This document shows positions 1 to 8,052 of a stretch of 64,000 nt of DNA, piece by piece (position 1 is the first letter of the stretch; each line of letters opens with the position of its first letter). Origin of the DNA: CAWKAV01 sp963847735 (GTDB taxonomy: Bacteria > Desulfobacterota > Desulfuromonadia > Desulfuromonadales > BM103); assembly GCA_963847735.1 (NCBI GenBank), contig CAWKAV010000030.1, positions 18,619-82,618 on the forward strand. Direction: 5' to 3'. The notes below the pieces were generated by a model. It was not told where the DNA came from and did no database searches. It was given only the letters and a program-made list of their open reading frames with translations. A program made the position numbers and the translations under genes.

Positions 1-1
1 G

Positions 2-85
2 GCCGGCCAGGAAGTGCCGGACCGCATTGAGAGACAGGTAGCCCCGTTGACAGCTGCGTTGTTCGAGGTCGACAAAGAGTACTGA
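2..85 (+). CDS. C-terminal end of an unidentified protein (partial)
   Basis: An open frame runs in from the left edge and stops with TGA at 83-85. The last residues read roughly ...RIERQVAPLTAALFEVDKEY. Only 27 codons are visible, so no family can be assigned. Codon use is consistent with a real gene, and it ends ahead of a small hairpin. It converges on the leftward catabolic operon, whose last gene stops at 187. Confidence 0.45.
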   Translation, partial: AGQEVPDRIERQVAPLTAALFEVDKEY

Positions 86-118
86 CCCCTGGCCCGGGTA
101 CCTGGGAGTTCCATGCAT

Positions 119-134
119 GCGGCTTAAAAGCCGC
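119..134. terminator. Small perfect hairpin between convergent genes
   Basis: GCGGCTT-AA-AAGCCGC forms a 7-bp perfect stem between the partial gene ending at 85 and the leftward gene ending at 187. There is no T-run directly after the stem in either direction, so a role as an intrinsic terminator for the two convergent transcripts is only an inference from position. Confidence 0.3.
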
Positions 135-186
135 TTAACCCGTTGTCTGATATCCATCCAAGCCTCGTAACCTCTTTACCTGACTA

Positions 187-867
187 TCAGTTCTGGGGAA
201 TTTGTGCTTCGGCTCCGAAGTCGCCGTCGACGTTGTTGCCTATCAGTCCGGGGCTGTGCTCCCTGTAGGTAGCGATAATCTCAGAAAAAGGGATGTCGGC
301 AAAGGAACCGCGCTCATGGACGTATTCCATATGCCTGCGTTGATCGGCATCGAAGGGATGAAAGATCGAATCGTCCCGGCCGTTGAACTCCAAAGGTTTG
401 ACCCGGAACCTGGTACAGAGCTCCAGGTTGAACGCCGGGGTGCATTTGACCCACTTGCCCCGCAGATGAAACTCCGTAAAAGCATGCCAGCGCATCAGGT
501 CGCCGCCGTTCATTTCGCGCAGGCGGGGGGTGTTGAGGTGGTTGTTGACATCGGCAAAGCCGACCCGCGACGGGATACCCGAGGCACGCCCACAGGCGGC
601 CAGCAGCGATGCCTTGGAGATGCAGAAGCCGTAGCCGTTGCGCAGAACGCTGCTGGCCCGATACACTTCCGGGTCGCCAAAATCGAGGTAGGGAGTGTAT
701 CGGATTTCATCGCGCACCCGGTAATAAAGAGCGATGGCTTTTTCTTCTTGTGAGGGGGAACCCCGGGCTGTGACGGCAGCAAATTCATTTATATTGACAG
801 CATCGCTGTCAATGAACTCAGCACTTTGCAGAAACCGCACATCCATTTGAGAACGAACCTTTGACAT
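187..867 (-). CDS. Transglutaminase-like domain protein
   Basis: About 226 aa, taking the ATG at 867 just past the upstream usp stop; the longer frame would overlap usp by more than 100 bp. A transglutaminase/papain-like core is visible: the nucleophile Cys82 in the GYGFCISKA segment and His128 in RWHAFTEFHL. The expected third residue (Asp in W-V-x-x-D-P) is not there; the local sequence is KWVKCTPAFN, so the triad is altered or completed differently. No signal peptide is seen, so it is probably cytoplasmic. It is the last gene of the long leftward catabolic run. Its substrate, peptide or small molecule, is unknown. Confidence 0.65.
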   Translation of the reverse strand: MSKVRSQMDVRFLQSAEFIDSDAVNINEFAAVTARGSPSQEEKAIALYYRVRDEIRYTPYLDFGDPEVYRASSVLRNGYGFCISKASLLAACGRASGIPSRVGFADVNNHLNTPRLREMNGGDLMRWHAFTEFHLRGKWVKCTPAFNLELCTRFRVKPLEFNGRDDSIFHPFDADQRRHMEYVHERGSFADIPFSEIIATYREHSPGLIGNNVDGDFGAEAQIPQN

Positions 868-874
868 TTGGGAT

Positions 875-1300
875 TCAGAACAGCAGAACCGGGCACTTGA
901 GAGTCCGAATGATATGGTTTGCAACTGACCCGAACATGATGTCGCGGAATCCGCCGCTGCCAGGGTGCCGTCCGATGATGACCAGTTGAATGTCAAGTTC
1001 TTCAACAACTTTCAGGATTGCTGCTTCAGGGGTACCAAGTTCAAGCCGCAGCTCAGGTTTAAGGCCCGCGTCCAGAAACGGTTTGGCAAGTTTATCAAGG
1101 ATGCGGTTGCCAGATTTTTCAGCAGACTCATAAATCATGTTTTTCTGGACATCGGGGACCAGTCTCTGCACCAGGTGAACATCGACGACATGCAGCAGGA
1201 GGAATTCTCTCGGCATTAACTCCTTGTTGGCAATAACGGCTTGAATCGTTCTTTGCGTCGTTTCCGACTCATCGACGGGAATCAGTATTCTAGGTGTCAT
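875..1300 (-). CDS. Universal stress protein (UspA family)
   Basis: 141 aa, the normal length for a single-domain UspA protein. It begins with the typical ILIPVDES strand and ends with the ATP-binding pattern G-x2-G-x9-G(S): GRHPGSGGFRDIMFGS, followed by CPVLLF. It is therefore probably of the nucleotide-binding type. It lies 26 bp downstream of dctM. Usp genes are often found behind TRAP transporter genes in proteobacteria, where a modulatory role on the transporter has been proposed. GGAG precedes the ATG. Confidence 0.85.
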   Translation of the reverse strand: MTPRILIPVDESETTQRTIQAVIANKELMPREFLLLHVVDVHLVQRLVPDVQKNMIYESAEKSGNRILDKLAKPFLDAGLKPELRLELGTPEAAILKVVEELDIQLVIIGRHPGSGGFRDIMFGSVANHIIRTLKCPVLLF

Positions 1301-1326
1301 GCCATACTCCAGAAGTTTTTAAACAA

Positions 1327-2616
1327 TTATCCGCCATAGACAAGACGCGGCAAATAGAGGACAAGGTCAGCCCAGTAGGTCAGAATTAAAAGGATCCCGA
1401 TCTGGATAAAGACAAATGGCAAGACCGCCTTGGAGACATATACCAGGTTGCGGTCAACTGCGGCTCCAGAGATGTAGAGGCTGACACCCAAAGGTGGCGT
1501 GCAGTAGCCGATCCCGAGGTTGATCGTCATCAATAAGCCGAAATGCATGGTATTTATGCCGAAAGATGCCAGCAACGGCAGGAAAATCGGAGTCAGGATC
1601 AGGGTTGCGGAGATGATGTCCATGAACATGCCGACGATCAGCAGCATGACGTTGACCGCCATCAGGAAGACCCATGGCGAATGAATCTGGCTGATGACCG
1701 CCGTCGCGATCTTGTTCGGAATCTGTTCAAAGGTTAGATACTCACCGAACACCGAAGCTCCGGCAACGATCAACAGCAGGGTTGCCGAGGTCGCTGCGGA
1801 GGAGACAATGATCTTCTGGATATCCTTGAACTTCATGTCCTTGTGGATGAAAATCTCGACAAAGAAGGCATAGAAGCATGCAACTACGGCCGCTTCGTTC
1901 GCGGTAAACATGCCGGAATAGATGCCGCCAAAAATCAGCAACGGCAGGCAAAGGGCCCAGACGCTTTCTCTTAAGACCGCAACGATCTCCCTGAAAGTCG
2001 GTCTGTCCAGGGTCTTGTAGTTTCTCTTTTTGCAATAGTAGTAAGCATACAGACTCATTGCGATCATGATCATGATGCCCGGGATGAAGCCGGTCAGGAA
2101 CAGGGCCTCGATCGGGTCGTTGCTGACCATGGCATAGAGAATCATCGAGATTGAAGGCGGAATGATGATACCCAGGTTTGGGGCCGTGGTCATGATGCCG
2201 ACAGAGAACTTTTCATCATAGCCATTTTCAATCAGCGCCGGAATCATGAAGCCGCCGATGGCGACCACGGTGGCAACCGTCGAACCGGAGATAGCGCCGA
2301 AGAAGCCACAAGCGAGCACCCCGGCCATGGCCAGGCCACCGGGAAGAAAACCGACCATGACGTTGGCCGTCTTGATCAGTTTGTGTACGATGGAACCGGT
2401 GGTCATGATGTTGCCGCAGAGGATGAAGAACAGCACCACGACCAGGGCGAACTTGTCCATGCTGCGGTACAGCACCTCGATGACAATCTGCGGATCGATG
2501 CCGATCATGAACACCAGGCCAACGGCGCCGGTGAAGAAGAGGGCCATGAAAACCGGAACCGTCGCTGCCATCAGGCCAAGCAGCAACAGCAGTATAATGA
2601 GGTAATTGGTATCCAT
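1327..2616 (-). CDS. dctM: TRAP transporter large permease subunit (DctM family)
   Basis: 429 aa, the usual size for the 12-helix DctM subunit of a sodium-driven tripartite ATP-independent periplasmic transporter. The sequence is strongly hydrophobic throughout. Family signatures include GFFGAISGSTVATVVAIG near residue 110, PNLGIIIPPSISMILYAM near 150 and GYCTPPLGVSLYI near 370. It forms the translocation channel with DctQ and receives substrate from DctP. It follows dctQ by 41 bp. Context (CoA ligase, IOR, ring-degradation genes) suggests an organic acid, possibly aromatic, as the substrate. DctM sequence alone does not tell which. Confidence 0.93.
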   Translation of the reverse strand: MDTNYLIILLLLLGLMAATVPVFMALFFTGAVGLVFMIGIDPQIVIEVLYRSMDKFALVVVLFFILCGNIMTTGSIVHKLIKTANVMVGFLPGGLAMAGVLACGFFGAISGSTVATVVAIGGFMIPALIENGYDEKFSVGIMTTAPNLGIIIPPSISMILYAMVSNDPIEALFLTGFIPGIMIMIAMSLYAYYYCKKRNYKTLDRPTFREIVAVLRESVWALCLPLLIFGGIYSGMFTANEAAVVACFYAFFVEIFIHKDMKFKDIQKIIVSSAATSATLLLIVAGASVFGEYLTFEQIPNKIATAVISQIHSPWVFLMAVNVMLLIVGMFMDIISATLILTPIFLPLLASFGINTMHFGLLMTINLGIGYCTPPLGVSLYISGAAVDRNLVYVSKAVLPFVFIQIGILLILTYWADLVLYLPRLVYGG

Positions 2617-2657
2617 AAAGATTCAGGCAAGGCAGGCGGGAGGGCAAACCGTCCGGC

Positions 2658-3155
2658 TTACTTCTTTGCCCCCTCCTTCCAGTCATCGATCGCCACCATC
2701 AAGGTGCGCAGGAACATCATCACTCCCATCAGGGGCAGTACGGCATAGAAGATCCATTCCGGGATCCGCAGGCTTGAAGTACGGGCATATTTGTCCAGGT
2801 ACATCATGTGGGTCATTGTCCCCCCCAGATAGACCATGCAGGCGGAAAAGGTCAGCACCACCAGGTGGGAGAAATAAGCCAATGGCTTTTTAAGCCCGGG
2901 CACCATCTGCGGCAGGGCATCGATACAGATCAGCGAGCGGTTGCGCACCGCAACCACGCAGCCGATGTAGGTGGAGATGTAGATGGTCTTGCGTACCACC
3001 TCGTCCGACCAGTAGATATTGACGTCGGACGTCAGCTTGCGCAACATCACATTGGACATGGCGACAACCAGGGCAATGCAGACTGTTACCAGTAACGTCC
3101 AGTCCTCAATTCTGGTAAAACATCGATCGACAGCATCAAATACTCTTCTCAACAT
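2658..3155 (-). CDS. dctQ: TRAP transporter small permease subunit (DctQ family)
   Basis: 165 aa with four predicted membrane segments (near residues 20-40, 52-70, 90-115 and 135-155), matching the DctQ small subunit. The motif around W49-S50-D51-E52 (IYWSDEVVR) is typical of the family's first loop. The start at 3155 has a GAGGG ribosome site. It sits between dctP and dctM in the usual order P-Q-M and is required to couple the binding protein to DctM. Confidence 0.9.
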   Translation of the reverse strand: MLRRVFDAVDRCFTRIEDWTLLVTVCIALVVAMSNVMLRKLTSDVNIYWSDEVVRKTIYISTYIGCVVAVRNRSLICIDALPQMVPGLKKPLAYFSHLVVLTFSACMVYLGGTMTHMMYLDKYARTSSLRIPEWIFYAVLPLMGVMMFLRTLMVAIDDWKEGAKK

Positions 3156-3222
3156 GCGGACCCTCTTGGCGCAAAGATTGCCGGGGAGCGAGGCTCCCCG
3201 GCATGATAAAGATGATCAGTGG

Positions 3223-4275
3223 TTATTTAAGAGTTGTGCGAACCTTGTTCAGATAGTCGAGGCCGATTTTTGCTCCCCAGGTCTCGTAAACCGGCTGGGC
3301 TTCTTTGATCAGCAGTGCCTTGTCTTCAGCCGACAGGGTGAAGAATTCCACGCCGGATTCTTTGGCCTTGGCGATCTGCTCATCATGCTGCACCCTGGTC
3401 AGGCCACGGGTCTTGGTGCTTTCCTCGGTGACGACATCAATGAATATCTTCTGCAGGTCGGCCGGGAGCTTGTCAAACCACTTCTTGTTGACCAGGTGCA
3501 CGAACAGGCCCTGGGCGTAGTTGAGTTCGGTGAAATATTTGGCGATGGTAAATTTCTTGGTGATGTTGCAGACGATCGCCGTGTGATCGAGCCCGTTGAT
3601 GACGCCAGTCTGCAGCGCCTGCGGGACATCCGGCCATGGCATGACGGTGAACTTCAAGTCCCAGGCCTTGTAAAGGTCGGTGTTAACCGGGGCTTCAGCG
3701 ATGCGGAAATTGACGGTTTTTGCATCAGCAAGGCTGCGTACCGGGGTGGTGGTGGCCCAACCGTACTGGCCGTAATTGACGATATCGACGACCATCAGTC
3801 CGGCTGCTTCCGCACCGGCGCTGTAAGGGCCCCAGAGTGCCGGGTCGGTGCGGAACTGGTCGAGTTTGTCATAGGTGTCGATAACGTAGGGCAGGTTGAC
3901 GATGCCGAGGATATCAGCGATGTTGGCTGAGGCCACTGAAGATGCCAGCATGCCATTGGCCGCGCCCATTTTCAGCTTGTTGATGACGTCCATCTCGCCA
4001 CCGAGCTGCGCCAGAGGGCGGTAGTCGACGTAGATGCGGCCATTGGATTTTTCCCAGAGGGAGTCACGGATGTTGTAGCCGTTGGCAACGCCCTGAATAA
4101 CCGGGTGAGAAATGTTCGACAAAATGTAGGTGTATTCGGCTTTCGAAAAGTCAAACTTGGTGGCCCAGTTGGCCAGAGGGTCTGGTTTTTTCTCTTCGGC
4201 AGCGAACAGTGGGCTGGTCAGCAAGCTGACGATCAGCAGGGCAAGCAGAGGAAACAAGACAAAAATCTTTTTCAT
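3223..4275 (-). CDS. dctP: TRAP transporter periplasmic solute-binding protein (DctP family)
   Basis: 350 aa with a clear signal peptide (MKKIF, hydrophobic core, cleavage near AAEEKK at about residue 25). The mature part carries DctP features: FRIAEAPVNTDLYKAW around residues 190-205 (in this family the conserved Arg here contacts the carboxylate of the ligand) and an MPWPDVPQALQTGVINGLDH segment near 215-235. The ribosome site AGGAGG is strong and well spaced. It heads the transporter genes and is 197 bp downstream of the PanE-like gene. The ligand cannot be read off; carboxylates, including aromatic ones, are the usual ligands. Confidence 0.92.
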   Translation of the reverse strand: MKKIFVLFPLLALLIVSLLTSPLFAAEEKKPDPLANWATKFDFSKAEYTYILSNISHPVIQGVANGYNIRDSLWEKSNGRIYVDYRPLAQLGGEMDVINKLKMGAANGMLASSVASANIADILGIVNLPYVIDTYDKLDQFRTDPALWGPYSAGAEAAGLMVVDIVNYGQYGWATTTPVRSLADAKTVNFRIAEAPVNTDLYKAWDLKFTVMPWPDVPQALQTGVINGLDHTAIVCNITKKFTIAKYFTELNYAQGLFVHLVNKKWFDKLPADLQKIFIDVVTEESTKTRGLTRVQHDEQIAKAKESGVEFFTLSAEDKALLIKEAQPVYETWGAKIGLDYLNKVRTTLK

Positions 4276-4472
4276 TTCAAACCTCCTAACGGGTGGTTAA
4301 CCTGGCCACTTATTTGGCACAAGGTTTTGTAAAATTTCGATTGGATTAATACTTTATCCATGTAGTCCCTGACAGGATAACGTTACGAAGCGTCCCAGTC
4401 AAGAAAGGCCTGACATAAAATGCAACAATGTTTTATTTTAGTTTTAACCAGTCAAAACCAACACTTTCACCT

Positions 4473-5414
4473 TCATGCTTCGAGCGCCTTGACCAGGCTG
4501 CGCAAAGTTGAGTTGTAGGGTGTAGGCACTCCCGCCCGTTCACCATATTCTATGATTTTGCCGTTGATATAATCGATTTCAGTTTGACGCTTCGCTTCAA
4601 TATCCTGCAGCATCGATGGCTTGTGGTGTCCGGCATCCTTAATGTAGTCGAGGCAGTCAAGGTAGTAATCCGGTCCCAGCATCAGCTCGTTGGCCCGCGC
4701 CACCTTGACTCCTTCTTTCAACAACGAGTCGACCAGGCTGGAAACGATCGGGTCATTGATAACCTCGAACATGGTCTTGCCGGTCACGGCGCAAACCGCA
4801 TTCATACAGGAGTTGTTAACGGTCTTGCTCCAGACCATATTACGGATCTGACTGGTGTGATGAGTATCGAGACCACATTCAGTCAAAACGCGACAGATTC
4901 CGAGTGCCGCTTGTTTTGAGCCCGGATCGAGCTCCTGCAGATAGTGGGGACGATGGTGGAAGACCACCTTGACCATCGCCGGGCCTTCCAGAATGCAACC
5001 ATAATTAACCACCGCCCGCATCACCTGCTTTTTGCCGAGTCTCTCGGCCAGAACCAGTTCGGTGTCGATACCGTTCTGCCAGCTGACAACATAGCGACCT
5101 TCGTCAATAAACCCCTCCAGGACGGAGGAGATAATCGGCAGGGCGGTCGCCTTGACCGTGATGATGACGACATCAGGCGGGTTCTTGGCCAGTTCATCGA
5201 CCCGGGTTTTGATGCCAGTCACACTGGCCCGGAAATTCTCAGCGCCGGTGAGGGTGATTCCTGATTCCATTGCCGGTTCAAGCAGGCCCAGTTGAACATC
5301 GCAGAGCGTGACCTCGTAACCCCCTCGGGCGAGAAATGCGGCAACAATGCAACCGACCGGACCGGCGCCGACAACGGCAAATTTTCTTGGATTGAAAGGG
5401 GCGTTCTCCGGCAT
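4473..5414 (-). CDS. Ketopantoate reductase-like dehydrogenase (ApbA/PanE family), copy 1
   Basis: 313 aa. The N-terminal Rossmann fold has VGAGPVGCIVAAFL at about residues 15-28. The C-terminal helical domain has the family hallmarks VWSKTVNNSC near residue 190 (the catalytic Lys region of PanE) and KPSMLQDIEAKRQTEIDYING near 260-280. PanE enzymes reduce 2-oxo acids with NADPH, and related enzymes act on other 2-oxo/2-hydroxy acids. Its setting next to IOR and a PaaK-type ligase argues for a catabolic 2-oxo acid substrate rather than pantothenate synthesis (inference). It is a clear tandem paralogue of the gene at 6004-6948, colinear over the full length. Confidence 0.82.
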   Translation of the reverse strand: MPENAPFNPRKFAVVGAGPVGCIVAAFLARGGYEVTLCDVQLGLLEPAMESGITLTGAENFRASVTGIKTRVDELAKNPPDVVIITVKATALPIISSVLEGFIDEGRYVVSWQNGIDTELVLAERLGKKQVMRAVVNYGCILEGPAMVKVVFHHRPHYLQELDPGSKQAALGICRVLTECGLDTHHTSQIRNMVWSKTVNNSCMNAVCAVTGKTMFEVINDPIVSSLVDSLLKEGVKVARANELMLGPDYYLDCLDYIKDAGHHKPSMLQDIEAKRQTEIDYINGKIIEYGERAGVPTPYNSTLRSLVKALEA

Positions 5415-5514
5415 AACTGACTCCCTTGATCAACACGTACAACCGTTCGAGCTAAACAGTTTCGAGGTAAAAATCCTTCATGTCACTGTGTCTGCCGCTG
5501 CTGCCGGCCGGTAT

Positions 5515-5961
5515 TTACTCCTGGCCTACCAGGATGCCAAACGATTTTGCATCAAGCAGTTTTACGCCATTCTTTTGAAGTATTTCGACAGCCTGGTCGA
5601 TGGCGCTGAAGTTAAAGACCATGACTGCTTTATCAAGATTTGCGCCGGCGACCGCATACATATACTCGACGTTGACCTTGGTACCCAGAAACAGGCTGAG
5701 AACCCGGGCCAGACTGCCGGGAGAGTCTTCTATCTCGACGGCGACGACATCGTCGACCCGGGCCGGGATATATCGGTCCATGATCACTCCCCGGGCCGTA
5801 GCCAGGTCAGAGACCAGGATTCGCAGCACACCAAAGTCATGGGTTGAATCGCAGATACAGTGCGCCCTGAGGTTGATGCCCGCATCACCCAGCGCCTTGG
5901 TGACTTCATGCAGCCGGCCAGGGGAGTTCTCCAGGGGGATCGATAACTGTTTTAATTTCAT
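5515..5961 (-). CDS. Tandem ACT-domain protein, copy 1
   Basis: 148 aa consisting of two ACT modules: residues 1-70 starting KQLSIPLENSPGRLHEV, and 71-145 with VEIEDSPGSLARVLSL. No catalytic domain is attached. Stand-alone double-ACT proteins commonly accompany ior and paaK-like genes in anaerobes and are thought to bind amino acids or related ligands as sensors. The gene lies 100 bp upstream of the PanE-like copy 1. It is a paralogue of the gene at 6992-7441. Confidence 0.82.
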   Translation of the reverse strand: MKLKQLSIPLENSPGRLHEVTKALGDAGINLRAHCICDSTHDFGVLRILVSDLATARGVIMDRYIPARVDDVVAVEIEDSPGSLARVLSLFLGTKVNVEYMYAVAGANLDKAVMVFNFSAIDQAVEILQKNGVKLLDAKSFGILVGQE

Positions 5962-6003
5962 GGCAAAGTTCCTTGCTCCAAATCATAGGCCGGTAAGCAG
6001 CTG

Positions 6004-6948
6004 CTACTTCGGTTCAAGCGCCTTGACCAGCCCCCGGATCATGTTGTTGTAGGGGGTAGGGATACCGGCCTGCGCACCGTACTTGATAATTTTGCCGTTA
6101 ATGTAATCAACCTCGGTGCGACGTTTTGCCTCGATATCCTGCAACATGGAAGGTTTGTGGTTGCCGGCATTTTTGATGTAGTTGATGGCATAGGGGTAAT
6201 AGTTTGAGCCGAGAGAAAACTCATTGGTACGGGCCACCGCGATCCCTTCCTTGATCAGCGCGTCAACCAGGCTGAACGTGATGGGGTCGTTGATGATCTC
6301 CACCATGGTCATGCCGGTCACGGCGCAGATCGGATTCATGCAGGCATTGAGAACCGTCTTGCGCCAGACCCTGTCGTTGATCTGGTCAGTATGCTGGGTG
6401 TCAAGACCGCACTCGGTCAGGACATTGCAGATACCGATGGCTGCACTTTTCGACTCCGGGTCGAGCTCCTGCAGGAAATGGGGGCGATGGTGAAAAGCCA
6501 GGCGGATGTGCCCGGGACTCAAGGGCACGCATCCAAAATTGACCACGCCGCGCATAACCGCCTTGTTGCCAAGGTGCTGAGCCAGTTCCAGCTCGGTGTC
6601 GATACCGTTCTGCCAGCTGATGACGTAACGCCCTTCAGCGACAAAACCCTCCAGCGCCGAAGCGATCAGGGGCAGGGCTGTGGCTTTTACTGTGATGAAA
6701 ATGACATCGGGCGGATCGTTAAGGAGATCATCGACCTGGGTTGTGGTCCGGGTCACTTTGACCTGGAAGTTGTCTGCGCCCTCAAGGTGGATCCCCGGGT
6801 TCAGAGCCGGGGCAAGAAGTCCGGGAACAATGTCGCAAAGCGTGACCTCGTAGCCACCTTTGCAGAGAAAAGCAGCGACTATCCCGCCGACCGGACCTGC
6901 TCCAATCACGGCAAATTTCTTCGGACGGTAGTTCGTATCATCCATCAT
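6004..6948 (-). CDS. Ketopantoate reductase-like dehydrogenase (ApbA/PanE family), copy 2
   Basis: 314 aa, taking the ATG at 6948, which has CAGGAG six bases upstream. The frame can be read further upstream, but that stretch overlaps the preceding ACT gene and has no family similarity. Rossmann motif IGAGPVGGIVAAFL, then ITVKATALPLI, WQNGIDTELE, VWRKTVLNAC and the KPSMLQDIEAKR segment match copy 1 nearly residue for residue. Differences cluster in residues 40-75 and 145-160, which could reflect different substrates. Predicted to be a cytoplasmic NAD(P)H-linked 2-oxo/2-hydroxy acid oxidoreductase. Confidence 0.82.
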   Translation of the reverse strand: MMDDTNYRPKKFAVIGAGPVGGIVAAFLCKGGYEVTLCDIVPGLLAPALNPGIHLEGADNFQVKVTRTTTQVDDLLNDPPDVIFITVKATALPLIASALEGFVAEGRYVISWQNGIDTELELAQHLGNKAVMRGVVNFGCVPLSPGHIRLAFHHRPHFLQELDPESKSAAIGICNVLTECGLDTQHTDQINDRVWRKTVLNACMNPICAVTGMTMVEIINDPITFSLVDALIKEGIAVARTNEFSLGSNYYPYAINYIKNAGNHKPSMLQDIEAKRRTEVDYINGKIIKYGAQAGIPTPYNNMIRGLVKALEPK

Positions 6949-6991
6949 CACAACTCCTGAAAGTGGACGGCCAGGGGAGTCCCTCTTGACG

Positions 6992-7441
6992 TCAGGCCGG
7001 GCTTTCGAGAATCCCAAAGGATTCAGCGTCAAGGATTTTAACCTTGTTTTCCTGAAGCAACTTGATGGCCAGGTCATTGTCACTGAAGCTGAAGACCATG
7101 ACAGCTTTCCCTGACGAGGTTCCCGCCAGCGCATACATGTAGTCGACGTTGACCTTATGCTGCATCAGCACCTTGAGGACTTTTGCCAGGCTGCCCGGTG
7201 TGTCGTCGATTTCAGCAGCAACCACTTCGTCGACGCGGGCCGGGAGCTGCTTTTCCATCATGACCCGGCGCGCCTTGGCGACATCGGAGATCAGAATTCT
7301 CAACACCCCGAAGCCTGAAACATCGCTGATTGACAGGGATCTCAGGTTGAGGTTTGCCTCGCCAAGGGCCTGGGTCGCTTCGTAGAGACGACCCGGTGAG
7401 TTTTCAAGAAAAATCGAAATCTGTTTCAACGTTAGTTTCAT
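6992..7441 (-). CDS. Tandem ACT-domain protein, copy 2
   Basis: 149 aa from the ATG at 7441, which has GGGAG six bases ahead and aligns with the N-terminus of copy 1; an in-frame ATG 15 bases upstream is also possible. Two ACT modules: ISIFLENSPGRLYEATQ and AAEIDDTPGSLAKVLKVL. It sits between iorB and the second PanE-like gene. The ACT-PanE order is repeated downstream, so the pair duplicated as a unit. A ligand-sensing or regulatory role is inferred from the fold only. Confidence 0.82.
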   Translation of the reverse strand: MKLTLKQISIFLENSPGRLYEATQALGEANLNLRSLSISDVSGFGVLRILISDVAKARRVMMEKQLPARVDEVVAAEIDDTPGSLAKVLKVLMQHKVNVDYMYALAGTSSGKAVMVFSFSDNDLAIKLLQENKVKILDAESFGILESPA

Positions 7442-7479
7442 GCTCATCTCCCTCACCTGTTAACCTGAGCCAATCACAA

Positions 7480-8052
7480 TCAGGCTGCCGCGCCGCCCGC
7501 CAGGGCCTTCAGGTTGATCTCGATCCCTTTACTTTTCGAGATCTGCCTGACGACGTCGGCAATAACCTCTTCTTTAAGAGGAAGGTACTTCATGACCGAC
7601 CCGACCATGACCATATTGACCGCCTTGCCGTTGCCGGCTTGCCGGGCGATGGCAAGAGCTTCGATGCCGTGTGCCTCGGTGCAGGCTGCGGCAATCTGTT
7701 GTTCGACATCCTGGGGATAAATCGCCAGGCCGGCCGCAACGGTGCTGGGGTTGATCGATACCTTACTGTAAACCAGGCGGCCGCCGGGTTTGAGAAAGTG
7801 GATGTAGCGCAATGCTTCCAGCGGCTCGAAAGAAATCAGCAGGTCGGCGGTCCCGGGCATGACCACCGGAGAACAGACATGATCGCCGATGCGAACAAAG
7901 CTGATGACGCTACCGCCGCGCTGGGCCATGCCGTGCACTTCGTTCTGCTTGACGTCCATGCCGCTGATCAGGGCGCTTTCAGCGAGAACCTTTGAGGCCA
8001 TCAGAACGCCCTGACCGCCGACACCGGCTATAACAATATTAAAGATTTGCAT
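7480..8052 (-). CDS. iorB: Indolepyruvate:ferredoxin oxidoreductase, beta subunit
   Basis: 190 aa from the ATG at 8052. Key motifs are AGVGGQGVLMASKVLAESAL at residues 9-28 (the POR gamma-type domain signature), EVHGMAQRGGSV near 36-47 and FEPLEALRY near 75. IorB pairs with IorA to oxidise aryl-2-oxo acids (indolepyruvate, phenylpyruvate, 4-hydroxyphenylpyruvate) to aryl-acetyl-CoA while reducing ferredoxin. The start overlaps the iorA stop by 14 bp, indicating translational coupling. Confidence 0.92.
   Translation of the reverse strand: MQIFNIVIAGVGGQGVLMASKVLAESALISGMDVKQNEVHGMAQRGGSVISFVRIGDHVCSPVVMPGTADLLISFEPLEALRYIHFLKPGGRLVYSKVSINPSTVAAGLAIYPQDVEQQIAAACTEAHGIEALAIARQAGNGKAVNMVMVGSVMKYLPLKEEVIADVVRQISKSKGIEINLKALAGGAAA

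Noticed and set aside
4276..4472. Sigma-54 promoter ahead of dctP
   Set aside because: No GG/GC pair with the right spacing (TGGCAC-N5-TTGC) was found on the minus strand.
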